Assembly (NCBI GenBank): GCA_022828595.1
Contig: JAKGHH010000002.1
Coordinates: 85,466,076-85,530,075, forward strand
Length of the DNA: 64,000 nt
Direction: 5' to 3'
Source of the DNA: Nelumbo lutea
Taxonomy: Eukaryota; Streptophyta; Magnoliopsida; Proteales; Nelumbonaceae
Below the pieces are notes generated by a model. The model had not been told where the DNA came from. It saw only the letters and a program-made list of their open reading frames with translations, and made no database searches. Made by a program: the position numbers and the translations under genes. Position 1 is the stretch's first letter. Each line of letters begins with the position of its first letter. Shown in pieces: positions 33,850 to 44,860 of the stretch.

Positions 33850-34443
33850 GTGAATTCTTCGATTCATGCCTTGGCGGCCCAAGTGGAAAGGAGCTCGCGA
33901 CAGGCGCGAGCTGCTAAGGCTGCTGCTCATGCTGCTGAAGAAGCTTTCCGTGCTGCAGAGGCAAATACCCGGGCTGCTGAGGCGGCTGCTTACGCTGCTG
34001 AAAAGGTTGCTCGCGTCGCGATGGCCAGACAGGCGAGGTCTCAGCGTGACGCCGAGGCCATGGGAGTAGTTGTCAAGCACATGGCGGGCTTGAAGTTGGA
34101 TTTGCACCATCAAGTCGAGTATCTTCAGGAGGACATTAGGGAGAGAACACAAATTTTTTCCCAAGGCATTGAAGACGCCAAAAAGAAGGCAGTTGAAGAC
34201 TACATTGCCTCCCCGCGTTTTGACGATCTGATGGTGGACTCTTACAGGAGGGGGTTCAAGTTGAGCCGGTGGATGATCCGGAATACATACCCTGACCTCG
34301 ATGTAAGTGCCATAACCACTTCGCACATAACTCAGGAGATGGCCAATGCTGCCGATGGCGAGCCAGACTCTGAAGGAAAGGCAGGGCCTTCGGGTGTTGT
34401 TGAAGTGCCTTCCGATGGTGAAGAAGTGGCTCCGGGCATGTAA
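33850..34443 (+). pseudogene. Last exon of the antisense additional gene, Tat element 2
   Basis: An open frame of 197 codons runs to a stop at 34441-34443, on the strand opposite to gag-pol. The exon begins right after a TTGGTAG acceptor with GTGAATTCTTCGATTCATGC. The exon in element 1 begins GTGAATACTGCCATCCATGC, so the splice site and phase agree. The first half is a long Ala/Glu heptad-like helix (AAEEAFRAAEANTRAAEAAA). The second half has SYRRGFKLSRWMIRNTYPDL, matching the tail in element 1, then an acidic C-terminus. Upstream exons are missing because the element is truncated at the fusion point, so it cannot make the full protein. Function is unknown. Confidence 0.75.
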
Positions 34444-34645
34444 ATTTTTTTTTTTTTGCCAGTGTACTATTTCCTGCAATGGTCTTTCCCCTTGCTCATT
34501 TTCCCCGAGCTGTTTCTTTGTCGGGTTTTTAAATTTGCGTGGCCTTTTATGCCGCAAACTGATTTTTGCCGAGCTGATAATGTGCTGAAGTTCCTCGGCT
34601 TGTCTTGTGGCACATGGCCTGATTTCGTCCACTTCGCTAGGTGGT

Positions 34646-37600
34646 TTATAGGTAGTATCGCCTCAAGTTCACGATGTTCCACGTTCGGGGTACTCGTTTG
34701 CCTTCCAAGGTTTCGAGTTCGTATGCGCCCCTGAGCGCTGTTTTTAATTTATAGGGCCCTTCCCAATTAGGTCCAAGCTTTCCGACGCCGGGTTCGGGCA
34801 CCATAATCTTCCGGAGGACCAGGTTGCCAACTCGGAAGTTTCATCGCTTTACTCTGCTATTGTAGTAGCGAGCTACCTGCTGCTGGTATGCCGCTGTTCG
34901 GATGTGCGCGAAGTCCCTTACCTCGTCCAGTAGGTCGAGGTTGGTGCGTAACTCGTCTCCGTTCGTCCGATCGTCGTATGTTTCTAATCGCAACGTTGGT
35001 ATTTCGATTTCCGCCGGGATCACTGCTTCAATGCCGTAGGTGAGGTTGAAGGGGGTTTCTCCCGTGGCTGCTTTTTCGGTCGTTCGGTGAGCCCATAAGA
35101 CACTTGGTAGCTCTTCGGCCCACAATCCCTTAGCTCGATCCAGACGTGCTTTCAGTCCGCGCAGGATGGCTCTGTTCATTACCTTCGTCTGACCGTTTGC
35201 CTGTGGGTGCGCGACTGACGTGAAATTTTTCCGAATCCCCATGTCCTGGCACCACTATTGGAACTTGATATCCTCGAACTGTTTGCCGTTGTCAGAAATT
35301 AGAACCCGAGGTAATCCGAACCGACATACTATGTTCTTCCAAAAGAAGTTCTGTATGTTTCGGGCCGTAACAGTTGCCAGAGGTTCGGCTTCTATCCACT
35401 TCGTAAAATAATCCACCGCAACAACTAAGAATTTTCTTCCGCCTGTTGCTGGTGGGAATGGCCCAAGGAGGTCGATGCCCCATTGTGCAAAGGGCCACGG
35501 GCTGGCGAGGTATTTGAGGTCGGAGGCAGGTTGATGGTGGATGTTAGCGTGCTTCTGACACTTGTCGCATTTTTTGATGAGTTCGACAGCTTCTGCCTTA
35601 ATCGTTGGCCAGTAGTATCCTTGTCGAAGTGCCTTTTGGGCGAGTGCTCTGCCCCCCAAGTGTCTGCCGCACAGGCCTTCATGAGTGTCGCGGAGTACAA
35701 ACTCGGCTTCAGTAGGTCGCAGGCACCGCAAATAGGGGAGCGTGTACAACCGTCGGTATAACCGTTCGTCTATTAAGACATATTTGGCCGCCTGGCGCTG
35801 CACCCTTTTGGCGGCATTGCGTTCTACAGGGAGGGTTCCGTCTATCAGGAAGCTTGCGAGTGGATCGATCCAGCTCGACTCTGCTTCTAAGATGGGAGCG
35901 ACCTCCTCTGTCCCCCCGAGAATACTAGGCCGAGGTAAGTCCTCTATGTACACAGTTCTCATATTGTTGTGACTTGTACTGGCTAACCGGGACAGGGCGT
36001 CGGCCTCAGTGTTCTCGGACCTAGGGATTTGCCTGATGATGTGTGACCGGAAGTTGAGCAGGGCTTCTTTTACTTTGGCCAAATATGCAATCATGGAGAG
36101 ATCGCATGCTTCGTATTCGCCGGTAACTTGGTTTACCACGAGCTGAGAATCGCTGCAGATGACCAAGTGTTTTGCCTTAACCTTTCGCGCTAGGTCCAGC
36201 CCGTCGATTAGCGCTTCGTACTCTGCCTCGTTGTTGGATGCCGCGAACTCAAAGCGTAGCGCGTACTCTACTTTTGTGCCACTCGGGCCGCACAAGACTA
36301 TTCCAGCTCCGCTGCCCTGCCGGTTCGAGGAACCATCCACGTGAAGGATCCAGGGCTCCTCATCCCAATTCGCTCTTCGCCTGATCAGGAGAGATGCCAC
36401 ACTAGATGCTACTTCACGGGGTTCGAACTCTATGGGCTCAGGAGCTCTGGGTTCGCCGCAAATGGGGACCTCAGGCTCGACCTGTGGGGCTTCGTGGCTG
36501 AAAGTGCACTCGACGATAAAATCTGCCAAAGCTTGGGCCTTGATAGCGGTTCTCGGTTTGTACTGGAGATCGTACTCGCTGAGTTCGATGGCCCATTTCG
36601 TCAGTCGACCGGAGACTTCGGGTTTGAGTAAAACTTGTCTGAGAGGTTTGTCAGTTAGGACGATGACTGTATGAGCCTGGAAGTACGGGCGGAGTTTCCG
36701 AGCTGCTATTACTAGGGCGTATGCTAGTTTTTCTATCTCCGGGTACCTTGCCTCTGCTCCCAGCAAAATTTTACTAACATAATATATGGGTCGTTGGACC
36801 CGGTCTGTTTCCTTTATTAGTACCGAACTGACTGCCTCGTCGTTGGCCAAGAGGTACAGTTGTAAGACCTCACCCACCTCGGGCCGGGCTAAGGTTGGCA
36901 CACTAGCGAGGTAACCTTTTAGTTCGTCAAACGCGAACTGGCAGTCCTGGGTCCATTCGAACCCTTTGCCTTTGACTGCCTTGAAGAAGGGTAGGCAGCG
37001 GTCTGCTGACTTGGACAAGAAGCGGCTTAGAGCGGCTATGCGGCCGTTCAGCCTCTGAACCTCTTTTACTTTCCGATGTGGTTTCATATCTAGAATGGCT
37101 TTTACTTTGTCCGGGTTGGCCTCAATACCGCGCTGATTGACAATGTAGCCTAGGAACTTGCCCGAGGTGACGCCGAAGACACACTTGTTGGGATTCAACT
37201 TCATACTAAACTGACGCAGAATTTGGAAAACAGAATCTAAGTCTTGTATTAACTCTTGTGAAAACTGAGTTTTGACGACCATGTCGTCTACATAGCATTC
37301 TATCTTCATACCAATCAGGGGCCGAAATAGCTTATTTACAAGTCTTTGGAAAGTTGCCCCGGCGTTTTTTAGTCCGAAGGGCATGACTTTGTAGCAATAC
37401 AGGCCGAACTTGGTAATGAAGCTGGTTTTTTCCTCATCGGATGGGTCCATCCTAACTTGGTTGTAGCCCGAGTAGGCGTCCAGGAAGCTTAGCAACTCGT
37501 TTCCCGAGGTCGCATCCACTAGGCGGTCAATTCTGGGGAGGGGGAAGCAATCTTTCGGGCAAGCTCGGTTCAGGTCGGTATAGTCGACGCACATGCGCCA

Positions 37601-38482
37601 CTTGCCGCTTGCCTTTTTTACCAACACCGGGTTGGCCACCCAGCTCGGGTAGTGGACTTCCCTTATGAAGTTTGCTGCGAGGAGCTTTTCAACCTCCTCG
37701 TCGACCGCTCTCCAGCGTTCTGGGGCTAAGTTGCGTTTCTTCTGTCTAACGGGTCTGACTACAGGGTCAGTATTAAGTTTGTGAGTTATCAGTCCGGGGC
37801 TAATGCCGGGCATGTCGGCCGCGGACCAGGCAAAAATATCTAAATTTTGGAGTAAAAAACTTACCAGTTCGGCTCGTAGGGGATCTTCGATGGAAGCTCC
37901 GATGCTTAGTGTGCGAGCTGGGTCCGTAGCTGAAGCCTGGATTGCGACTGTTTCCTCCGTGGGCGAAGCTCGCTCCTCACCTTGCTCCGCCGGCCGCTCC
38001 AGCTCGAGGTCGTCGGCCGCCTTGGTTTTTCCCTTTAGGGCGGCAACGTAGCACTTGCGGGACTCGAGCTGGTCGCCCCGCGCTACCCCTATACCGAAGT
38101 CCGTAGGGAACTTCATGGCCAAATAGTAGGTGGAGACCGCCGCTCGTAGGACATGCATGATCGGCCACCCTATTATGGCATTGTATGGGGAGGGGGTCGC
38201 GACTACCAGGAAATCATGGTTGAGTCTGACCGCACAAGGCCATGTGTCGACTTCCACAGGGACAGTTATTTTCCTGAGGGGTCTAACTTCCTCTCCGCTG
38301 AAACCTACCAGGGGAGTGTTCGCGGGCTTCAGCTCGCTCCTCTTTAACTGCAGCTGGTCAAATGCCGATTTGAAGAGGATGTCCGCTGAGCTGCCCGAAT
38401 CTACGAGTACGCGCCTGACCTCAAAATCGCTGATCCTTAGCTTAATGACAAGCGTGTCATCATGGGGGTAGTGGACTCCTCA
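34646..38482 (-). pseudogene. Polyprotein of Tat element 2: protease, RT, dual RNase H, integrase
   Basis: A nearly open minus-strand frame. The main open part, 38257 to 35255, is 1000 codons. Protease: VLVDSGSSADILF (Asp codon 38399-38401). RT: SFLDAYSGYNQVRM and CYVDDMVV (YVDD at 37283-37294, about residue 322). A first RNase H/connection region follows, then a second archaeal-like RNase H with ILHVDGSSNRQGSG, NNEAEYEALIDGL and NTEADALSRLA (about residues 635-760). Integrase: THEGLCGRHLGG and CDKCQKHANIHH zinc region, VAVDYFTKWIE and LISDNGKQFED. Stops at 38480-38482, 35255-35257 and 34841-34843 lie in one and the same frame, ending with VPRTWNIVNLRRYY at 34646. The third catalytic Glu of integrase is Lys (GQTKV, about 35180). 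This is the younger of the two elements but cannot be active. Confidence 0.9.
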
Positions 38483-40470
38483 CGCGTCGTCCTCCGTGAA
38501 AAAGATTGGCTCTTCGGTCTTTGGCCTCTTTGGGGGGTTCCTTTCTTCGAGGGCCACTTCGTGAACTGAAGTCCGGGCTGCTGCCGAGGTACACCCCGCT
38601 ACTACGGATCCTCCCACTATTACATGGATGGTTCCCTGAACTGGCCTCTCTTCCGGAGGCTGCTTCTGCAACGGTTCGACAGGTTTGTTGCTAGACTCGG
38701 GTGCATCCTTTTCTTGCTCCCCTTGCCGACCTGCTTTATTGTTATTGTTGTGCTGTACAAAATTTCTCAAGTATCCGCGACGGATGAGTCCCTCTATCTC
38801 GTCCCGGAGGTTATTACACTGTTCGGTGCTATGACCATGGTCTTTATGGAAACTACAATACAAATTCTTGTTTCTATCGTTCGGATTTCCCTTCAGGCGA
38901 GGTGGCCACTTAACGTACGGAGCGTCTTTGATCATCATTAAGATCTCTGTCTGCCTCGTGTTCAACGGCGTGTAGTCCGTCCGAACTACTAAGGGGCCCG
39001 GAAGGACTGGTTCGGCTTCAGCTCCCGGGTCGGGTTTTTTCTACTCACCGGGTTGGAGAGCTCGCCTTCTCTCTTTCTTTTCTCGTTCTCGCCTTCAGTT
39101 CGTTGGTTGATCTCTTCCTCAGTCCTCATGAACTTATCCGCGAGTTTGAGGAATTCGGCCACGGTCGCGGGCTGGTTGGCCACCATGTGCCATTTGAACT
39201 CTTTGTGCGTCACCCCTCTTTTGGCCGCCGCGAGCTGCACTGCGGGGTCCAACCGTGGTATTTGCAAGCATGCCTCGTTGAACCGCTTGATGTAGCCCCG
39301 AATAGACTCTCCTTCTCTTTGGACCACTCCGAAGATGCTTTCCTCTGTTCTGGGGCACCGTCAGCTGGTGACGAAGTGTGTGGTGAAGACTTGCACGAAC
39401 TGGGCCTAGCACTTTATCGACCCAAGGGCCAGGTTCCTGTACCAAGTGCGGGCTACCCCCCTGAGGGTGGTGGTAAAGGCCACGCACATGCACGATTCGC
39501 TAGCCCTGGCGAGGTGCATTTGCGACTGAAAGGCGTCAACGTGGTCGTTGGGGTCGAAGGACCCGTCGTACTTGTCCAGAGGTGGGAGTTTGAAGTCTCT
39601 GGGTAAGGGGACCGCCAGGAGTTCTGATGCGAGGGGGGAAGGAACGGAGAGAGCCGGGGTAGCCCCTACCTCGTCCGAGCTCGTGGCTTTGCCTCTGAGT
39701 TCCGACAAGGCGTGGGTGGCGGTCTGGCGACTTCGCCGGCGCCTTCGCCGTTGAGTGGGCCTTGTGCTGGCGCTGCTGGCCTCCGTGTTACCGAGCTCGA
39801 TGGGCCCGGAGTGCTGGTAGTCCGCCGCCAGGGCGCTGAATTGATTTTCGGTGAGCGGGAGCTCGGGCTTGGAGCGTCGGGGTGCCGACCTCGCAGGTGA
39901 GGTTCCCGACCCACCCGCGGGTTGCGAGGCGGGGATGACATTTCTCTCTCTTCGGCCTGGGGACGAGGCTTGGCTGTTGGGGTGGTTTTGGGGCCAGGAG
40001 GCCTTCGCCTGGCGGGGGCGCCCATCCTGCGGGGAGGCCTTGACCGGCCTCGGAGCGTGGTGGCGAGGTGGAAGTAGTGGTTGGTTTAGTGGCAATTGGG
40101 GGAACTGTTGTTGGTAGTGATACTGGGAGATGTTGTGCAGCACTTGGTGCTGGTGAAGCTGGTGTTGCTGGAACTGTTGCATTTGGGCTTGCATTGCCCG
40201 CATGCACTGCATCAGGTCCTCCAACCGGTCTTGGCTAGCTGCCAGGGGGACGGCAGTTGGTTCAGTGAAAGTTGTCTCAATGGGGAGAGGAAAGGGGACG
40301 TTTGTGATAGGAGGGTTTATGGGTGCCACTGCTTGTGGCGTGTTCAGGATGGGGATCCCATCCGCCAAAAGGGGGATGGTGAACTGTCCAGCGCACACTA
40401 CGGGGACCTGAAGTTGCTCCCCAGTGGCGTTTGTCTCCGTGCCACGTCCGGTGTTGCTGGAGGAGGCCAT
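38483..40470 (-). pseudogene. gag of Tat element 2
   Basis: I chose the ATG at 40468-40470 (MASSSNTGRGTETN) because it lies 85 bases after the LTR end and starts the conserved reading; the frame upstream runs through LTR sequence. The N-terminal third is Pro/Gln/Ser-rich and low in complexity. Then come LPPLDKYDGSFDPNDHVDAF (about 39600), GVARTWYRNLALGSIK, REGESIRGYIKRFNEAC, KWHMVANQPATVAEFLKLAD, and the knuckle CSFHKDHGHSTEQC followed by four Asn. Gag forms the particle that packages RNA. Breaks: stops at 39406-39408 and 39363-39365, and a frameshift at about 38966-38991. Confidence 0.85.
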
Positions 40471-40555
40471 GAGTGTTGGGATTTTTGAAGAAGAAAGGGG
40501 GTATCGAGGTTTGGAGGGAGGCTTTTTGAAGCATGTTCCCACAGACGGCGCCAAT
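40471..40555 (-). promoter_or_regulatory. Leader and primer-binding region of Tat element 2
   Basis: On the minus strand, directly after the CATCA end of the LTR, comes ATTGGCGCCGTCTGTGGG (40538-40555), the wording found at this spot in many plant Tat elements. A short leader to the gag ATG follows. I do not assign the priming tRNA. Confidence 0.7.
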
Positions 40556-41489
40556 TGATGGAGCGCGATCCGGCTGGTCTTAGCTGTCCGCTGCCTTGCT
40601 TTCGAACGGGGTAGCAGGGATCCTGAAACGGGAGAGATGGGAAAGCTCCGGGGGGAACCCGGTGTAGAGGCTCCGAAGCTCAAGTTAGAATCTTTCAAAA
40701 GCAAGGTAATACCAGATAGCGCAAAGTTTGCATACCTCCGTTGTCGGGGGGCAGGGGGCTCTTATAGTCACTTCGCGTACTCGTCCCGAGGCCCTTGTCA
40801 AATCGGGTATGATTACCCTTGCGCTTGTCAACTCGGCCATCGTCCCTTCTGCTGAGACAGAACCGTCACTGCCTAACCGTCTAACTGGAGATGGCGGCGT
40901 CAGTGGCGGTGGCAGGTGGCCGTTTAGAGTGCTGCTGCCAAAACGTCAGATCCCAAGTCAGTCAGGCGTGGCGCCCTCGGGCACGGGCTTCCCTGGTGTC
41001 AGGCATGGTACGACTTGTTTGGCTTTGGTGCCTAGAAGATGATGCGAAGTGCTGAGCGAGGCGGTCTTGAGCTCGGAGGTATCCCGAACTGTAACAAGGT
41101 GGGTCAGTTCGGCAAAGTGTGTCCCGAGCTGTTACAAGGTGGCAGTTCAGCGAAGTCTACCCCGAGCTGTTACAAGGTGGGTCAGTTTGGTGAAATGTAT
41201 CCCGAGCTGTTACAAGGCGGCAATTCGGCGAAGTCTACCCCGAGCTGTTACAAGGTGCAGTTCGGCGAAGTCTACCCCGAGCTGTTACAAGGTGGTCAGT
41301 ACGGAGAAGTCTACCACGAGCTGTTACAAGGTGGTCAGTTCGGCGAAGTCTATCCCGAGCTGTTACAAGGTGGGTTAGTTCGGCGAAGTGTGTCCCCTTG
41401 TTCCCGCCTAGGCTTGACCCCTTTTGCCGAGTTGTTGTTTCTGCCACGTGTCTCATAATAAAGAGGTCGAGCCAAATCTTCCTTCATCA
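40556..41489 (-). mobile_element. 5' LTR of Tat-lineage element 2
   Basis: Read on the minus strand it starts TGATGAAGGAAGATTTGG (41489) and ends GCGCTCCATCA (40556), with the primer region directly after. A weak TATA (CTATAAG on the minus strand) lies at 40761-40767. It carries a tandem array at 41083-41395. The bases after 41489 (GTAAC) do not match those before 24665 (CTTTC), so the composite has no target duplication. Confidence 0.85.
41083..41395. repeat. 37-40 bp tandem array in the U3 of the Tat LTR
   Basis: Eight to nine units contain CCCGAGCTGTTACAAGGTGG and CAGTTCGGCGAAGTCTA. Unit length varies 37-40 bp. In this LTR the array lies near its 5' end (minus strand), so in U3, upstream of the promoter. 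Confidence 0.9.
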
Positions 41490-41669
41490 GTAACCTATGC
41501 ATCAAAGACTTTTATCGCAATTTTCCAATGATTTACAGGACACTTGCACAGTTTTATCGTTGCATTCCATTCAAGGCATTCTTCACCTTAGAATCACACT
41601 AGTTCTTATCAAATACATTCTCTTTGACCCATGCACATCCTCTAAATCTGGAAATTTCCTTTTAGGATA

Positions 41670-42378
41670 ATGGAATCGAACTTAAGAGACCCAGAAGGAC
41701 AATATCCCCATCTTATGGAGAAATAGCACCCTTGGCCTTGGTACCCATCGAATCGTGGCATGAAGAGTTTGCCCAGATAAAGAGAAAAATAGAGGAGTTT
41801 AAGAGAACTTGTTCATATTTGGCATATAACTTCAACACACAAGTCTACACTCGGGATTGAGACTACCTAGAGGACTCAAATTACCAAGTTTTCACAAATT
41901 CAATGGGACAGGTTGCCTAAGGGCTCATGTTTCAACTTGGATCTTACGAACTTCTTGGTCCAACATTTTCATAAAAGCCTAGAAGGAGTTGCACTCACTT
42001 GGTATACCCATCTTGACTTGGAAGTCAGAAGGATTTGGGACAATTTCATGATAGCTTTTGTTATTATCAACCCCTGACACTAAAAGACCTAGCAACAGTG
42101 ACATAGGGCCTTGATGAGTGTTTCTCAGAATACCTCTGTCAGTAGAGATCACTTTCTTTCCAAATGCAAGACCCAGTAACTAAAGAGGAGCTCATCAAAA
42201 CCTTTGTCCACACCTTGAGGGAGCCCTTTTTCTTTCGTCTAATATCCCAAGCACTACAAGACTTTAGTCAACTCCTAGATGCTGGAATGAATTTTGAATG
42301 GCCAATCAAACGTGGAATATTTTCACTTACTAAACAAGATCCAAATCAAGAGGAAGCCATTGTAGTAATCTCCTAGCT
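41670..42378 (+). pseudogene. gag fragment of a Tat/Ogre-like element
   Basis: Plus-strand pieces in changing frames give PLALVPIESWHEEFAQIKRK (about 41730), LEGVALTWYTHLDLEVRRIW (about 41980), then a region with several stops. An open stretch from 42164 follows: MQDPVTKEELIKTFVHTLRE, LISQALQDFSQLLDAGMNFE, WPIKRGIF. The order and words (ALTWYTHLD, WDNFMIAF, EELIKTFVHTL, DFSQLLDAG) fit the gag of Ogre/Tat-type elements, a family different from the two fused elements to the left. No pol, LTR or primer site is seen with it. The left end abuts the Tat LTR at 41489. Confidence 0.7.
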
Positions 42379-43017
42379 TTCTAATTCAAATAAAAGATCT
42401 ACCATAGTAACCACCCCATACATCCAAAAAAGTGAGAGTGGTTATAGCACCTAATTAATTTTTGAATTTTTGGAATCTTTTACATTTTTTTTTCTTTTTT
42501 TAAAATTTTAAATGAAAAAACTTATGATGCAAAAAAGACATGATATCAGAAGAGCTTTGACCAATCAAAACCTACCCATAAATTTTGATAAATAACACCT
42601 GATTGACTATCCTATCATATTTTTTTAGATATCATATCTTTTCCATGTTATAGTCAAACCCTTTTCTCTTAACCGGAGAAAATAGTATGGAAATGATGGG
42701 TAAACGATGGTATTGAACTAATAGTTCGAGGGTTCGACAATAATACCCTAAGTAATTACAGCTATACAGCTGGTGTCATAAAAGAGGTGACCAATCAAAT
42801 AGCTTTGGGGCATTGTGATTGGTCAAAGCTCTTTTGGTACCTTGTCTTCTGATATCATAGATTTTCCCAAGAGCAAATTAAGGTTTTTGTGTTCAAGTTA
42901 TCACTTTATACCATGCATGTTCAATCTATTAGTTATATTCTATTTTCTAAAGCTATAGAAAATAGAGCAGGTAGTCTCATTGGTTCAAGCTTATCCTAAT
43001 TTTAGTTTGTTTATGAT
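42379..43017. other. AT-rich interval with an imperfect inverted repeat
   Basis: ATGATATCAGAAG and AGCTTTGACCAATCA at 42540-42567 recur in inverted orientation at 42824-42859, with a 12-base insertion between the two words. A third GACCAATCAAATAGCTTTG copy is at 42788-42807. It may be a decayed MITE; no target duplication was found. No gene here. Confidence 0.5.
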
Positions 43018-43225
43018 TGTCACGGACCTCACCCCATTGTTGGGCTGAGAGATGTGATTGACCCCGAGCTAATGCCAGAATATATAGGTGTTTAGACCGA
43101 TAAAATTGAAGATAATTCAAATAAAGACAAAAGTTGTTGCAGAGAGCTCAGGTGCGTGGCTGACATGGCATAATGGTTTCTGTAGTGGTGAAGTTGTTAG
43201 TTGGCTCGAGATGGTGCACGTGACA
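43018..43225 (-). repeat. 3' LTR of the chromovirus, with deletion
   Basis: 208 bp against 288 bp for its partner. After CCCCGAG it jumps to CTAATGCCAGAATAT, losing about 80 bp present in the right LTR. The rest of the two LTRs differs by scattered substitutions, so the insertion is not recent. Confidence 0.9.
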
Positions 43226-44860
43226 TTGCCGCTCCCTCGACAATGGCCTTGTCCTCAAGGCGGTGATCAGGAAAGAGACGATTAACATCTTCTAGCCTCT
43301 CCCACGGCATCCGCTTCTGTGGTTCCTTCCCAGAGAATGAGCACCTATGTCTGCTTGGTTGTTACGTTTGACCATTTGGCGATCAAGGATTGCCTTTGGG
43401 TAAGGACGAAGCGACCCATCGGGCTATAAGGGAGGTAAGGTGGGTCGGATCTGGTTGGAAGACCCAAGTTGTTTTTTCAACAAAGAAACGTGAAAAACAG
43501 GGTGTATTTTGCATCCTTCGGGCAGCTTCAAACTAAAGGCTACCTTTCCGATCTTTTCCTCTACTTCGAATGGGCCATGAAAACGGGTTGCCAGTTTTTG
43601 GAATGGCCCGGTTTCAAGACTGCTTTTCCATATGGCTGCAACCGGAGAAAAACCATGTCTCCAACATCAAAGCTACATTCAGAACGGCCTAGATCAACAT
43701 ATTTTTTCATACGATTTTGAGCAGAAGATACGATTTCCTCTACTACGCAATTCATCTTCCACAGCCTGTGCCTTTGTGGTACCGGGCACATAAGTTAAGA
43801 GAGTGGGTGGGGGAGCTCCATATACTGCTTCATATGGTGTAATCCCGATGGAGTCATGGGGTGTGGTATTGTACCGCCACTCTGCTAAGGCGAGCCAACG
43901 GACCCAATTGTGAGGCTGAGAGCTTGCAAAACACCTCAAATAGGTTTCCAGTACACAGTTGAGTGCTTCTGTCTGCCCGTCTGATTGTGGATGGTAGGCA
44001 GAACTTAATTTAAGAGTAGTGCCCTGTAGTCTGAACAATTCCTACCAGAAGTTGCTAGTGTACACCTTGTCACGATTGCTCACAATTGAACATGGCATGC
44101 CATGTAGTTTGAAGACTCCATCCAAGTAGATTTTTGCTACATCCTTGGCAGTGAAGGGATGTGATAAGGAGAAGAAATGACCATATATAGTTAGCCTGTC
44201 GACCACAACAAGGATTACAGTCTTCCGGTCTGAAGGAGGAAGTCCTTCAATGAAATCCATAGACACGTCCATCCATGCTCGGTCTAGTATAGGTAAGGGT
44301 TGTAACAAACCTGAAAGAGGGACATTCTCATTTTTTTGCCTCTGGCAGACTTCACATTATCGAACCCATGTGCAAATCTCCTTATGCATGCCCTTCCAGT
44401 AACAAGTTCCTCTGAGTTTCTTCAAGGTTTTATGATAGCCTGCATGCCCTCCAGAGGGGGAAGAGTGGAGTTCCTCAAATAGAACACGATGAAAGTGAGA
44501 TTGTGAGCTAATAACTAGTCTGCCCTTCCTCCATAGGATCCCCCCCCCCCCCTTTATATTCAAACTAGGAATTCTTCAACGTTCCTGTGATTAGTTGTTG
44601 AATAATCTGCTGGAGCTTTTGGTCTAAGACCAATTCTTCCTTAACTTGATCTATCCAAATTGGAACAACCATGGAGATTGCCAAGCACTCCCCTTCCTGT
44701 CTTCGAGAAAGAGAATCAGCAGCAATGTTTTCCTTACCTCTTCTGTACTGAATATCATAGTTGTACCCAATAAGCTTTGCCAACAGTCATTACTGAATAG
44801 GGGTGGTGAGTTTTTGATGGAGGAGATGACTTAGGCTCTGGTGGTCAATTTGAACAATGA
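43226..44860 (-). pseudogene. Integrase and chromodomain-like tail of the chromovirus
   Basis: Minus strand: SPSGGHAGYHKTLKKLRGTC (zinc-binding region, about 44460), then AWMDVSMDFIEGLPPSDRKT and VVVDRLTIYGHFFSLSHPF (core, first catalytic Asp in MDFIEG), SIVSNRDKVYTSNFW, where the usual SDRD reads SNRD, so the second Asp is changed, and SSAYHPQSDGQTEALNCVLE (third acidic Glu kept). Next come WLALAEWRYNTTPHDSIGIT and [20 protein letters not shown]. In other frames [15 protein letters not shown] (about 43470-43510) and a chromodomain-like end RLEDKAIVEGAA run to the LTR. Chromodomains guide insertion to marked chromatin. There are frameshifts and stops between pieces. Confidence 0.8.

Noticed and set aside
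33793..34632. Minus-strand frame of 279 codons over the antisense exon of Tat element 2
   Set aside because: It is a shadow of the Ala-rich plus-strand exon, which has a splice acceptor and a conserved partner in element 1. The minus frame has no recognisable domain.
41039..41458. Plus-strand frame of 139 codons with a repeated ELLQGGQFGEVYP pattern
   Set aside because: It is the translation of an LTR tandem array. Units vary between 37 and 40 bp, so the protein pattern flips frame, and it lies in U3 upstream of the promoter.
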